Shown here one piece after another: positions 34,590-46,315 of a DNA stretch of 64,000 nucleotides. A model generated the notes under the pieces. That model saw only the letters and a program-made list of their open reading frames with translations, made no database searches and was not told the origin of the DNA. The stretch covers positions 828,501 through 892,500 of the forward strand of contig CM042993.1 in assembly GCA_023678885.1 (NCBI GenBank). The letters run 5' to 3'. The stretch comes from Pogostemon cablin. Taxonomy: Eukaryota; Streptophyta; Magnoliopsida; Lamiales; Lamiaceae. How positions within the stretch are numbered: the first letter of the stretch is position 1; each line of letters begins with the position of its first letter. The position numbers were made by a program, and so were the translations under genes.

Positions 34590-37500
34590 ATGGAAGGACG
34601 TGGAAATGCAAATCAAGCACCCGTAGATTTCGATGAACGCATTTCATTGGCGGAATTGGTGAACTTTCTCCGTGCACAACAACCGGATCAACAAGTCCCA
34701 CAGAATCGTATCACTCAACATGCTCAGGTGGTGGAACAATTCCACAAGTATCGGCCTTCGATATTTAATGGTCGAGAGGGACCCGCTTATGTTGAGGAGT
34801 GGATCGAAGCACTTGAAAGTATATTCGATCTCATAAGGTGCACTGATGGACAAAAGGTGATATGTGCTACATTTCAGTTGAAGGAAGATGCAAGGATTTG
34901 GTGGAATGGATACTGGCGGATGAGAACTACTGAAGAGCGCGCCAATCTAACATGGGTAGGATTCAAGGAAGTAGTGATGGGAAAATACTACCCACCATCA
35001 TATCGTGCTCGCATGGAGACGGAGTTTTTCAATCTGAAGCAAGGAGACATGACAGTTGCGGAGTATGAAAGAAAGTTCAGTCAAATGTGTCGCTTTGCCC
35101 CACACTTTGTCGACACTGAGGCAAAGAAGGCATTGAAATTTCGAAATGGCCTTCATCCTAGCATCCGTAATTTGATATCGGGACAAGGCATTGCGACTTT
35201 CGCTGAAGCATTTGAGAGGGCTGAAGATGTGGCTGCAAATCTAGAGATGGACATTCCCAAGCCAAAGCCAGTGGAGAATTTTGGAAAAAGAAAGTGGGAG
35301 AACCAGAGTCAAAACAGAAATGAGAACTTCAACAAGCAAAACAGAGTTATTGGACCAGGGCCGAAAAACAATGCAGAGAGACCAACTTGTGTGAAGTGTG
35401 GAAAGAAACATTTTGGAGAATGCTTGATGGGTCAGAACCGTTGTTTCAGATGTAAGGAACCGGGTCATACTGCTTTGGATTGCCCAAGATCAAAAGTGTT
35501 GGGTGACAAGAACAAACTAACTCAAGGAGCAGGTGGAAGAGCTCGTATGTATGCAATCGCTGAAGTGAAGAATGAGGAAGAACCAGACACAATGACAGGT
35601 ATGTTCACTGTCTCGAACGTACCAGCTTTAGTACTTTTTGATACCGGAGCCACGCACTCTTTCATATCTGCTTCATTCTATACTCGAATTGATGGTATGT
35701 GTACAAAAATAGAAAATCCCCTTGAAATTAGTATTCCATCTGGAAAGTCAGTTATTACTAATTCAGTCGTTCAGGGTGTGTGCATTGATGTGGATGGGAA
35801 TAATTTAGGAATGGAGTTGTATAAGTTAGATATGAAGGATTTTGATATTATACTTGGGATGGATTGGCTTAGCAAGTATAGAGTCGATATAAAGTGTCGG
35901 GAAAGAGAGATAACCTTACACCTGCCAGGCAATGAAAAGGTTATCGTTCATGGAGTAAGAACAAGAGCACCACTTCGGGTGATATCTGCTATGAAGGCAA
36001 TAAAGATGTTGACCAAAGAAGGTTGTCAAGGTTATTTAGTTAACATAATGGGAAGCGAAAGTTCGAAGCTGACAGTCGCACAAGTGCCTATTGTGCGAGA
36101 GTTCCCTGATGTTTTTCCAGACGATCTTCCTGGAGTCCCACCAGAGAGACAAGTAGAGTTCGCAATTGACTTGTTGCCTGGAGCGACGCCAGTTTCTAAA
36201 ACTCCTTACAGGATGGCCCCGAAAGAGTTACAGGAGTTAAAAGCTCAAATACAAGAATTATTGGATTTGGGTTTCATTAAACCCAGTGTTTCGCCATGGG
36301 GTGCACCGGTTCTTTTTGTGAAGAAGAAAGATGGTACACTAAGGATGTGTATTGATTATCGAGAACTAAATCGACTCACAATAAAAAACAAATATCCACT
36401 GCCAAGGATTGATGATTTATTTGATCAATTAAGAGGTGCCGGTGTTTTCTCTAAAATTGATTTGAGACCGGGTTATCATCAATTAAGAGTTAAAGAATCG
36501 GACATTCCAAAGACAGCATTCAGGACTCGCTACGGCCACTATGAATTTGTAGTGATGCCTTTTGGGTTGAGTAATGCGCCTGCAGTGTTTATGGATATGA
36601 TGAACAGAGTGTTCCATCAATTTCTGGATCAGTTCGTCATAGTATTCATAGACGATATCCTTATTTATTCAAAGGATGAGGAGCAACACAAGGAACATTT
36701 GCGGATGGTGCTAGGAGTTCTTCAGAAAGAAAAGTTGTATGCCAAGTTTAAAAAGTGCGAGTTTTGGTTGGATAAAGTTGTATTTTTGGGACATGTAATT
36801 ACAGCTAGTGGAATCGAAGTCGACCCATCTAAAGTCGAAACGATCAAGCAGTGGTGTGTACCTAAAAATGCGCACGAAGTGCGTAGTTTCCTTGGTTTAG
36901 CTGGCTATTATCGCAGATTCATTGAAGAGTTTTCTAGGATAGCGATGCCGCTAACACGATTGACAAGGAAAGGAGAAAATTTTGTGTGGAACGAAGAGTG
37001 TGATAGAAGCTTTGAAGAGCTTAAGAAGAGACTTACTGAATCACCAGTTTTGACGATTCCAGATCCCACACAAGACTTTGTTATCTATAGTGACGCTTCA
37101 AAGCAAGGTCTAGGATGCGTTCTAATGCAACAAGGGAGAGTTGTGGCATATGCATCAAGACAATTAAAGTCTCATGAGTTGAACTACCCGACGCACGATT
37201 TGGAGTTAGCTGCAGTTGTGCATGCTTTGAAAATATGGAGGCACTATCTTTATGGAGGAAGGTGTGAGATATTTTCAGACCATAAGAGTCTAAAATACCT
37301 TTTTACTCAAAGAGAATTGAATATGAGACAAAGACGATGGTTGGAGTTAGTGAAGGATTACGATTGTACCATACACTACCACCCAGGAAAGGCTAACGTA
37401 GTAGCTGATGCTTTAAGCCGAAAAAGCAATCATGGAATGGCAAATTTCCTTACTGAGCAAAAGCAGCTGGAAAAAGAGTTTGAGAGAATGAGAATTGAGA

Positions 37501-38987
37501 TGGTGGATGGGCCCAGAGATATAAAAGGAGTATTAGCAACTATGGTGGTACAACCTCCACTACGAGATGTAATCAAAGAACATCAAGGTGAAGATGAATT
37601 TCTTAGAAAGTTGAAGGAGGAGGTTATTCTAGGAAACGATAAAGGGTATGTTGTCACAGATGATGGAACATTATATTATGGAGGAAGAATTTGTGTTCCA
37701 GAGAACTCTGAGATACGAAGGATAATCCTTGAAGAGGCTCATAATACACCATATGCTGCTCACCCTGGAACTACAAAGATGTATCAAGATTTGCGATGGA
37801 TGTTTTGGTGGAGCGGAATGAAAAGAGATATTGCAGAATTTGTGGAGAGATGTCTGACGTGTCAACAAGTTAAGGCTGAACATCAAAGACCATTGGGATT
37901 ACTGAAGTCACTCGAGATACCAGAATGGAAGTGGGAGAACATAACAATGGATTTTGTCACGGGTTTACCAAGAACGGTGAGAGGGAATAATGCTGTATGG
38001 GTCGTAGTTGATCGTCTGACAAAGTCGGCTCATTTCCTACCAATAAAGACAACATTCAAGTTGGAACAACTTGCTCAAGTCTATGTTCGGGAGATAGTGA
38101 GGTTGCACGGAGTACCCGTTTCTATTGTGTCGGACAGAGATCCACGATTCACTTCAGCATTTTGGAGAAGCTTACAAAGGGCGATGGGAACTAAGTTGTG
38201 TTTTAGTACGTCATTTCATCCTCAGAGTGATGGACAATCCGAGAGAACCATTCAAATTCTCGAGGATATGTTAAGAGCATGCATGTTAGATATGGATGAT
38301 GGATGGGAGAGCCAAATACCATTAATAGAGTTTGCTTACAACAATAGCTATCAATCAACAATTCAAATGGCTCCTTATGAAGCATTATACGGAAGAAAGT
38401 GCCGATCACCTTTGTATTGGGACGAGGTTGGAGAGAAGAAATTATTAGGCCCTGAGTTGATAAGAGAGACGGTAGCGAAGATTGAAGGGATACGAGAAAA
38501 TATCAAGATGGCGCAAGATAGGCAGAAATCATACGCCGACAAGCGAAGAAAAGACTTACACTTCGAAGTTGGTGATAACGTATTCCTCAAGGTTTCCCCG
38601 ACAAAAGGAGTAGTGCGCTTCGGGAGGAAGGGCAAATTGAGACCCAGATATGTTGGGCCATTCGAGATTCTGGAGAAAATTGGAGATGCAGCCTACCGCT
38701 TAGCTCTACCACCGAAGTTTGCTCTAATACATGATGTATTTCACGTATCTATGCTGAGGAAGTATGTGCATGACCCAAGCCACGTCATCAACCACGAGAA
38801 TCTTGAAGTTAACAAAAACATGACGTATGACGAGATTCCTATCTCTATTCTTGAAAGAAAGATCCATCGGCTACGAAATCGAGATGTTCCTCTAATTCGA
38901 GTGCAGTGGAGTAATCATGGACAAGATGAGGCCACTTGGGAACGAGAAGAAGAGATACAAGCTTTGTACGCAGACGCAACTGTATGA
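34590..38987 (+). CDS. Gypsy gag-pol polyprotein, intact
   Basis: 1465 codons, uninterrupted. Gag core lies at about residues 40-225 (WWNGYWRMR, FFNLKQGDMTVAEYERKF). CCHC knuckle: CFRCKEPGHTALDC (about 285-300). Protease: LFDTGATHSFIS (about 350). RT: KDGTLRMCIDYRELN, FSKIDLRPGYHQLRV, and active site VFIDDILIYSK (about 686). RNase H: IYSDASKQGLGCVL. Integrase zinc-binding segment: AHPGTTKMYQDL with CLTCQQVKAEHQRP, then the catalytic core with DFVTGLP (about 1120), SDRDPRF (about 1180) and QSERTIQ (about 1216). The tail ends VQWSNHGQDEATWEREEE. It encodes all activities for replication through RNA and integration. No stop or frameshift, so the element could be active. Confidence 0.95.
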   Translation: MEGRGNANQAPVDFDERISLAELVNFLRAQQPDQQVPQNRITQHAQVVEQFHKYRPSIFNGREGPAYVEEWIEALESIFDLIRCTDGQKVICATFQLKEDARIWWNGYWRMRTTEERANLTWVGFKEVVMGKYYPPSYRARMETEFFNLKQGDMTVAEYERKFSQMCRFAPHFVDTEAKKALKFRNGLHPSIRNLISGQGIATFAEAFERAEDVAANLEMDIPKPKPVENFGKRKWENQSQNRNENFNKQNRVIGPGPKNNAERPTCVKCGKKHFGECLMGQNRCFRCKEPGHTALDCPRSKVLGDKNKLTQGAGGRARMYAIAEVKNEEEPDTMTGMFTVSNVPALVLFDTGATHSFISASFYTRIDGMCTKIENPLEISIPSGKSVITNSVVQGVCIDVDGNNLGMELYKLDMKDFDIILGMDWLSKYRVDIKCREREITLHLPGNEKVIVHGVRTRAPLRVISAMKAIKMLTKEGCQGYLVNIMGSESSKLTVAQVPIVREFPDVFPDDLPGVPPERQVEFAIDLLPGATPVSKTPYRMAPKELQELKAQIQELLDLGFIKPSVSPWGAPVLFVKKKDGTLRMCIDYRELNRLTIKNKYPLPRIDDLFDQLRGAGVFSKIDLRPGYHQLRVKESDIPKTAFRTRYGHYEFVVMPFGLSNAPAVFMDMMNRVFHQFLDQFVIVFIDDILIYSKDEEQHKEHLRMVLGVLQKEKLYAKFKKCEFWLDKVVFLGHVITASGIEVDPSKVETIKQWCVPKNAHEVRSFLGLAGYYRRFIEEFSRIAMPLTRLTRKGENFVWNEECDRSFEELKKRLTESPVLTIPDPTQDFVIYSDASKQGLGCVLMQQGRVVAYASRQLKSHELNYPTHDLELAAVVHALKIWRHYLYGGRCEIFSDHKSLKYLFTQRELNMRQRRWLELVKDYDCTIHYHPGKANVVADALSRKSNHGMANFLTEQKQLEKEFERMRIEMVDGPRDIKGVLATMVVQPPLRDVIKEHQGEDEFLRKLKEEVILGNDKGYVVTDDGTLYYGGRICVPENSEIRRIILEEAHNTPYAAHPGTTKMYQDLRWMFWWSGMKRDIAEFVERCLTCQQVKAEHQRPLGLLKSLEIPEWKWENITMDFVTGLPRTVRGNNAVWVVVDRLTKSAHFLPIKTTFKLEQLAQVYVREIVRLHGVPVSIVSDRDPRFTSAFWRSLQRAMGTKLCFSTSFHPQSDGQSERTIQILEDMLRACMLDMDDGWESQIPLIEFAYNNSYQSTIQMAPYEALYGRKCRSPLYWDEVGEKKLLGPELIRETVAKIEGIRENIKMAQDRQKSYADKRRKDLHFEVGDNVFLKVSPTKGVVRFGRKGKLRPRYVGPFEILEKIGDAAYRLALPPKFALIHDVFHVSMLRKYVHDPSHVINHENLEVNKNMTYDEIPISILERKIHRLRNRDVPLIRVQWSNHGQDEATWEREEEIQALYADATV

Positions 38988-39024
38988 GGTAAGTAATAAT
39001 ATTTCGAGGACGAAATATATTTTT

Positions 39025-39037
39025 AAGGGGAGTAGAG
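39025..39037 (+). other. Gypsy polypurine tract
   Basis: AAGGGGAGTAGAG directly before the 3' LTR; the expected second-strand priming site. Confidence 0.8.
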
Positions 39038-40354
39038 TGTAACGCCCCGTAATTTTAAATGTGAGTTAAGGAATATGTAATTATTATTTTTATATTTTAA
39101 ATTAAGATAGGATATATATTATTATTTATTAATTAATTATTGTTATCGAAAGTTTGAAAGGTAATCGGGTGTGTTTTGTTTATCTTATCCGTAAAAGTCA
39201 ATTCCTTTTCTGCACGATCTCAGAGGCAGTTGTACTGCCTCTCATCAATTTTCTCTTCACGTTGTGCCTTTGCAGTTTTCTCATTTTCTGCAGTTTTTCC
39301 CAAAAAACTTATTTATTTCAGTTCTCAGTTTTACTCCACGATTCATTCCATTTGCAGTTCTAGTTTATTCTCATCTTAAATAAAAATCAGTTCTGCATAA
39401 TCCTTAATGGTTGCTTCTCCATTCATTTTCTTTCACATCATATACATATTCGAGAATATGATATGAATTGATTCATCTTCTTTTGTGGGTTATGTGGGTA
39501 AGGCATATTTTGTAGTTTTCTTAAATTTAGATTATGTATGTTTAGCGATAGTATATTAATTGAATGATATTTGTGATTATAGGGTGTTCTGTGAGTGAAG
39601 GCGGATAATACTCTTAAACTCCTACGTTGATTTTATTGGATTAAAGGTGGGGTTACATGATACTTTTAAATGTTATGTGATGTATTTGCTATTCTGCGAT
39701 GTGTATGACGCGAAACTATATGAAATTATGCTATGTTCTGTGATGTGCAATAAATATTACAGTGCGTAAAAAACATGTTTTCGCGGGGACGACGGTCCTT
39801 TATGGGGTACACCTCACCGTGCACAGAAGTATTAGTTGGCCAACGGCATGTTCATGATATGATTAAAAGTTACACGAATATCCAAAAAACTGAAAAGTTT
39901 ATACTGTTGTGTGAATGTTCAAGTATAATACATGATATTTAACTGTGAATCATGTTTCTTCACTGAGCGGTTGTAGTGCTCACCCCTTTCACATGTGATT
40001 TCAGGTTGATTTTAGGTTAATTGGAGATGCGTGGTGGTGGCGTGGTGGATCTATAAGAATCATACCTAATTTAGGAAACTCAATGTGAAGTTATGTGTTT
40101 TACTTAAGTTTGGTATGGTCTGTGTAATGAACTTATTTAGGTATTTTATTATGTGTCAAACATGCGTATCTTTTAGGAAAAGTCTTATGTATTTAAAGTA
40201 CATGTGTTAAATTCTAAAAAGTGCGATGATTTAAGATTATATATGCTGCAAAAAAATTAGGAATTTCATAAAATCAGTTTTAAGAAATTATTATATATTG
40301 TTTTCGTATTTCTTTTGAGTTATTATTAGGAAAGTGAAAACTTGGGTTGTTACG
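39038..40354 (+). repeat. Gypsy 3' LTR
   Basis: Copy of the 5' LTR ending TTACG where the 5' copy ends TTACA, so the terminal CA has become CG. The target duplication TTTCC follows directly. Confidence 0.95.
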
Positions 40355-40644
40355 TTTCCCTTGTTGCATTATGATTTAATTTATGGAGTATTTCTCAATG
40401 ACTTTAATTCCAAAGTAAGATGAACTTTTACAACTGTGTTCTTGTTTTATTCAAGAGTTTAAATGCTCATAGTACCATTCTTGAAGCCGAGAGAGAGAGA
40501 GAGAGAGGCAAGAGCAGTCTTTTTACAATAGGATGTAAGAAAATGAAATCTGATTTTTAAAAAAAGGCTATAAATGGCATGTGATAGATAATTGAGCGTG
40601 ACGTTTCACATGGATGTTAGAGTGAAAGATAGTAGCAGTAATAA
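40355..40644 (+). repeat. Spacer copy 2, second piece
   Basis: Continues the PheRS-beta 3' flank after the gypsy insertion, including the GAGAGAGA tract and ATAGGATGTAAGAAAATGAA. Ends ...AGTAATAA, where the Helitron enters. Confidence 0.85.
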
Positions 40645-40859
40645 TCTTAATATATTAAAAGTACGTAGCATATGTAAAACTTATTTTCTCCATTTTATGC
40701 TCCTATTATTTCACTAATTACATCTTTATCATAGTTAATTAATTAATGGAGTATTACTTATTAAACAAATTATTAGACGTGTTTAATTTAATTTGTGAGC
40801 TATTCATCTTCCAAAATCTCTTAAACTTCTTCTCAAAATAGTTAGTATAACATAGGGAT

Positions 40860-42960
40860 CTCAGTATCTCACCCTAAACTGTTTTACTCTCCAAATCCAA
40901 TCCTTTGAGCGCCTTCTCAATCCTCGAAACGGCTCTCTGAAAGGATCCCTTCGTCGCCGCCGCCGAGAATATTTACACCGGTCAGTATATCTACGTATTG
41001 TGATTAGAAATATTTTTTTCTAATAAAAGTAGATATTATATACATTCATTGGTATCTAACATCATGAAAGGTAATTTTAGTAGGTTTGTGTCGATGGCAG
41101 ATGTTGGTGCATGAAGCTGTTGTTACTTTTGATGGGATTGATGTACTCACTCCTAGGTTAGTAGTGAAACTGTCTAATAATTAACAACTCCAGGTTGGTC
41201 CATTACAAGATTTCTGACATTGTCTCATTTTTTCACCTACAAGGACAAGCAAATGACTTATAAGTTCAATACAGTAGTTTCATGCGTGTTTTTTGGCTTC
41301 TGCTTCTGCATATCACTTTTTTTTTTTATTCATAATTTTATTAATAGTGGGTTGTCCTTTTGTAAAGGTTTTTATATTCTCTTAGCTATTTGATTAGTAC
41401 TGCTTTAAATCATCTTCTTGCAGTCTAACCAAGGTAGTTGTCACTAACCACCAATTCGAAAGGAGCAAACTTTATATCCACATATTGTGATGCAGGTTGT
41501 AATTGTTGTAGGATCTTAAGTTACCACTAAAAGTATGACGATGTTACTTATATCAACAGAGTGATATCCTTTTATGTTGTCTCTATCTATGCACAGTTTG
41601 AGACGGTTGTTGTGATAGACTTCACATTGTCCATGAGTGAAGATCTTTTTAATGCAAAATACAAGGACAAGTTCGAGGTAGCAGATAAGGTGACCATATC
41701 ATTTCTTATTAAATGTGGCTATTTTCAATTAAAAAAAATGTGGCTATGCATGTATTTGCTATTTCACAGGCTATCTTTATAAATTGGAGAAAAAGGTCAA
41801 ATGAAATTTATCAAATAATAGGGGCTTGCGCATGAGGTCATTATTGAAATTCTTTGTGGTGCAAAAGTAACTAACCTGGTGAGTTCAGCATGGTTATGCT
41901 GTGAATTAAGTCATCCCTCAAAGCTGAAAATAGAGTTCTTTATCCTCTTCAAAAGAGTTTTTCCTTTTAACCCAAACCACCCACTCTAAGGAGGTATATT
42001 ATTTGAAATCACTTCTATGTGTACCAGAGCAATATGCTTGCAACAACAGCTGAGAAATCTTTGTCTCTGCTTGCGGTTTAGATTGACTACGTGGAATATG
42101 AAAAGAATACTGCTGGAGAGGTTCAAATTTGCATCTTGAGCGGATTAAGAATGTAGATGCAGTTATAGAAGATAGTGATGAGGAGGTAATTCTACTTTTT
42201 ACTGTTTCATTGTCATTGTTTCGAAAGATTTAATTATGCAAGTGTTAGATTTAGGATCAGAGCTAAACTTGGGCTAGAACAAGAAATAAGATTATCAGAT
42301 ATGAGAATGTGAGATGAATTTGTGGACACTAGGGTTTCAATAGAAGAGAAGGAGGCTTTGCAGATGCAAGAAGAAACAAATCACCTCAAACACATTGATC
42401 TTCATAAAAAGGTTACAAATTTAATTTATAAATAATGTTGGTAGTGTTTTAATTAAATTCTTTAGATTATTATCTGGTTGAGTACAGAATCGAATGGAGT
42501 TTCTTTTTTGAATTTGGGATTTTTTTTGAGTGATTGTTTAGGGTTAAGAAGATGAGGAATCATCAACCGATGTCTAGGAGTAAGAATAAAAGGACTAGGA
42601 GTGATGACAATGCAGAGGCCTCTTCTGAATTTTTTGGTAACAACTTTCGTATATTTAATTCTTAACTTGATGGTTTGGTTTGGCAAATATAATGATTTTC
42701 TGTTCTCAACTATTTTTATCCTCAATGTAGGAAACTTCATACCAATGAAGAAGTGACGGTAGATGACATAAATCAGTTGTGCATGATTTGGAAGCCTGTT
42801 TGACATGGTTGTAGAGTAGCTTTTGTGGACTGATCCCACCTCCTAATGGGAGTAGAAAATCTGGCTTGTGGCAGAAGACACTAGAAATCGTAAATTCCCT
42901 TGGTCCAAACAAACCCATCCATTCACCTAAATGCATCTTCCAGTTCACCAGCAGGGCTAA
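40860..42960 (+). pseudogene. Captured gene fragments, gene not recognised
   Basis: A C/T- and GCC-rich stretch at 40860-40980 looks like a 5' leader ending at GTCAGTAT. Exon-like pieces follow: ATGGCAGATGTTGGTGC at 41094, then, one base out of frame, EAVVTFDGIDVLTPR; 41595-41690 gives FETVVVIDFTLSMSEDL and KYKDKFEVADK; 41822-41878 gives GLAHEVIIEILCGAKVTNL; 42080-42187 gives IDYVEYEKNTAGE and, shifted, HLERIKNVDAVIEDSDEE; 42330-42415 gives EEKEALQMQEETNHLKHIDL; and 42552-42640 gives MRNHQPMSRSKNKRTRSDD. Several are followed by GT donors. Stops and shifts show the copy is dead. I do not recognise the parent gene. Confidence 0.5.
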
Positions 42961-43718
42961 CTAATTTGCCAACAACATACTGCATTACCTCTTCATGACT
43001 AAATCATTCAAGGAAGTCATGCAGGGAAGTTTGAGTCTTATTATTATTGAAAACAAATGGAAATATTCACAAAGATTAACATGTTGCAGTTATTTACCTA
43101 AATTAAATATGTAATTTGAATTAACTTTATTTAGTTCTTCTGTATTAATTCATGATATTATATTTGAGGATTTCTTCTCAGTTTCTGTGACATCCAACCC
43201 CTTCTCTCATCTCCTATTACATTTGATTTGTGTTGGGTTGTCACGACCCACTTCTCTCATCTCTAAAAACTGCATTTTTTTTTTAATAATATATTTATTA
43301 ACCAAACGGTCACATCAGTTCAACATACGTAACTGGTTTCTGACACCACATCAATCCACACAAACTGGTGACAATACTTATTATATTACATAACAAAATA
43401 TCAGCGAAAATAAAATAAACATACGGTCTAGCCCAACAGGTCGTCATCTATGTACATCTTCACAAAATCCCGTAGGAGCTCCACAGCTTGCACAGTACAT
43501 CACATACTCAAATATCATCAGGCTCACCTACAATGCATAAACTAGTGAGACAAAAATATCAGTAAGTAGAAATCATGCATGATAGTGCATGAAAATGCAT
43601 TTAGTTTTCTATCGCCTATTTCCTAATTTTTCTAATTGGTTTCTTTTATTTTGAAAACCGTTCACGTTGCGGGATCCCCACGACACACTTATGATATGCA
43701 CCCCAATTGAGCTCAATG

Positions 43719-43880
43719 GGATGATTTTTCCAAACCCCAAATATAGTGTCGAGAATGATTTTTTTTTTCCGAACCTTGGCATAGTAGTGGGGACGATTTT
43801 TCCGAACCCCGAATAAAGTACTGAGAACGATTTTTCCGAACTCAGAATAAAGTGTCGGGAACGATTTTTTCGAACCCTGA
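43719..43880. repeat. Tandem array of 34-40 bp units in the solo LTR
   Basis: About five diverged units built on CGATTTTTCCGAACCCCGAA and AAGTGTCGGGAA. Confidence 0.75.
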
Positions 43881-44886
43881 CAGAGATGCATATATAGTGG
43901 CCGCACACACCATTAGTATCTTATTAATTTTGGGGAAAATAATTTTCATGTTTATGCATAGTATGCAACAAGGACAATTAAATATACTTCATAAACCATT
44001 TACTACATCATTATCAACATTTAATCAAAATAAAATAACAACTTAACTTCAATTCACACCAATCCACTTATGGAATAACAACTTCACCTCAGATTACACA
44101 AATCCTTATAACCAATATCTTTCCAAATCATACAGATATGCTTTCAATAGTTTCCAATCACATAGATCTATATAGAACAATAATATTATTGTTTCAAATT
44201 AAATAAATTCAAAACTTATATCACAATTTTATCACAAATAATTTACAAATAATATTATTGAATATGAAACATACTTTTCCAAAATCACATAAATTCATAA
44301 CTTGTACCACAAATTAATCCTAAATAATTTATAAAGTAAATAAAATAATTATAAATAATTATCACATATATTAATCACAAATAATTCACACACATGTTTA
44401 TGCATTGTAGTTGGACTTCTACTTACTTGGACTCCGACTATAGTAACACTATAGACCCGTGAAGAATCGTAACTAATTCCTTCCTTCCCGTTCCGACACA
44501 CCTCTTCCCTTTTATTTCTTTGATTGATTGATTTGTGTGCAATGACATTACCCCAAGCACTCATTTATATAGGGGTGAGGCTGCTAAAAAAAATATTAAA
44601 TTTTTTTTATTATTATTATTATATTATTATTATATTATTATTATTATTTTAAATAATGAATTTGTGGTTGTGAATTTATCCATAAACCCACCACCCCAAT
44701 CAATGCACATGCACCAACTTACCTACTTATTTATTTATATTTATTTATTATTATTATTATTATTATTTTAAATAATAATTGATTCCCCAATAATTCAATA
44801 TATACTCCTACCAATTGATTCCCCCCAATAATAAGTAGATAATGGGGGTGAGTGGCCAACAACTCAATCAAATTATTATTTTATAT

Positions 44887-44891
<5 letters not shown>

Positions 44892-44921
<30 letters not shown>
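44892..44921. repeat. (TA)n microsatellite
   Basis: Uninterrupted TA run within the solo LTR, next to TTA/ATT trinucleotide runs (44606-44770). Confidence 0.9.
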
Positions 44922-44925
<4 letters not shown>

Positions 44926-46091
44926 ATGTATCAAATAAAATACAAAAGATAAATAAAATGTAGAAAAAAATAACCACATAATTATCACATAATTATAAAA
45001 TTCACATAACAAAAATTAAATTATATTGGCACATGAGTAGTGAGAAGCTTGGGTATTACATGGGTCAATCGCTATTATAATGTAGCCAACGAGCTTGCTT
45101 TCTTTGATAAGAATCATGTCAGTTTAGAAAGCTCGTGGGAAACCCCCTGATTTCCTCTTGTCAATCAGTGCTGACTTATTCCAGCTATTTAGTTATGTTA
45201 TGTTCTTAAAAATGTAAAATAACTTTATCTAATTAGTTTCCTCTATCACAATATTTCATTAGTTTATTTTTAGGAAATTCACATTTAAATTATGAATTAA
45301 GTGAAATTATTGGCAAATTGAATGATATTATGATACATTTTTATGCTCAAAAAAGTTAAAAACATATAGGATCAATTTAAATTACAGTCAATTGTCTTTT
45401 TATTACAGAAAATATACATATCATAAATTAATTAAGTGCGCTAACAACTTGCACATGCTAAAAATCTAGTTAATTAAAGTGTTTAGAAATACTCAAGTCC
45501 CAACCATATGCAAATGTGATTTTAAAGACTAATTTTTTTTTAATTTATATATTTCTACCCTTTAATTTCTAATGGTTGTTCATGTTTTCATTGAAATCCA
45601 ATTAATTATGCCTTTATTACGAACTTACACCAATTTTAAAAAATTTTGCATTGATAAAATTCATATACTATTATTATTTAAAACTAGGACCCATTATTCT
45701 AAAAAAAATTTAGAAAAAAAAAAATTCAAACAATATGTAAGATGTAAATAAATATTTTCTCGATAAAATGATGTTTGTTTTTGGGTTTTGGTGAGTTTGG
45801 AAATCATGAATAGTAATGTGTTTGTTTTGGGTTTTTTATAGTGTATGTTTTAACTTTATATCAAATCAATGTGTAAGAATATATTATATATTAATTTATG
45901 TAAGAAAGTAGATGATAGTAATGTTGTGTTTGCTTTGGGTTTTTGATAGGGTAGATTTTAACTTTATATCAAATTAATGTGTAAAAATATATTAATTTAT
46001 GTAAGAAAATATATGAGAGAGGAGAGATAAGAGAAAAAATATATTAATTGAGGAGATATAAGTGTAATGTACCATTTTCTTGAAAAAAATA

Positions 46092-46315
46092 CTCCCTCCG
46101 TCCGCTCGAAAGATGGTTTTTTTTTTCCATTTTGGTCGTCCCCTCTAAAAATGGTCATTTTCTTTTTTACACACATGGGATCCACACACACTAATACAAT
46201 TAAAATATGAGGTTCACACTCCCACTAATACAACTACCCACCACACATTAAATAATAATACTCCTTAATCAACGTGCACAAAATTAAATGCACCATTTGA
46301 GGCGGACAGAGGGAG
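46092..46315. mobile_element. Stowaway-like MITE, 224 bp, absent from spacer 1
   Basis: TA-flanked (46090-46091, 46316-46317), with ends CTCCCTCCGTCCGCTCGAAA and GAGGCGGACAGAGGGAG. Spacer 1 reads AAAAAATAGTAGGACTT at the matching place (30129-30142) without the element. Confidence 0.88.

Larger units (their letters stand above)
32088..40354 (+). mobile_element. Complete Ty3/gypsy retrotransposon, probably chromovirus (Tekay/Del-like)
   Basis: 8267 bp with two 1317-bp LTRs at exact offset 6950 and 5-bp target duplication TTTCC (32083-32087, 40355-40359). It has an intact primer site, purine tract and 1465-codon gag-pol. Order gag, protease, RT, RNase H, integrase is gypsy. The C-terminal end (SILERKIHRLRNRDVPL, ATWEREEEIQ) resembles the chromodomain-like tail of Tekay/Del chromoviruses. 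Only one LTR difference was noticed, so insertion is recent. Confidence 0.95.
43239..45060. repeat. Solo LTR inside the Helitron, 1822 bp
   Basis: Ends TGTCACGACCC and GGGTATTACA are the short inverted ends of gypsy LTRs. Perfect 5-bp target duplication TGGGT lies at 43234-43238 and 45061-45065. No internal gypsy sequence. Orientation is uncertain; read on the - strand it starts TGTAATACCC, common for plant gypsy LTRs. Confidence 0.82.
40645..45469 (+). mobile_element. Non-autonomous Helitron, 4.8 kb, with captured gene fragments
   Basis: It begins TCTTAATATATTAAAAGTAC and ends TTGCACATGCTAAAAATCTAG, followed by T: the 5' TC and 3' CTAG|T signature. A short GTGC/GCAC stem lies about 15 bases before the end. 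It sits between A (40644) and T (45470) with no target duplication. Removing it restores AGTAATAATTAATTAA, exactly the sequence in spacer 3 (about 54827-54842). No Rep/helicase was seen. It contains exon-like fragments (40860-42960) and a later solo LTR. Confidence 0.85.

Noticed and set aside
43187..43393. Open frame near the solo LTR start as a gene
   Set aside because: It crosses the LTR boundary at 43239 and has no coding features.
43609..43908. Minus-strand repeats of SFSTLYLGFGK type as a repeat protein
   Set aside because: They translate the 34-40 bp tandem array of the LTR; two frames give similar repeats, so it is DNA repetition, not a protein family.
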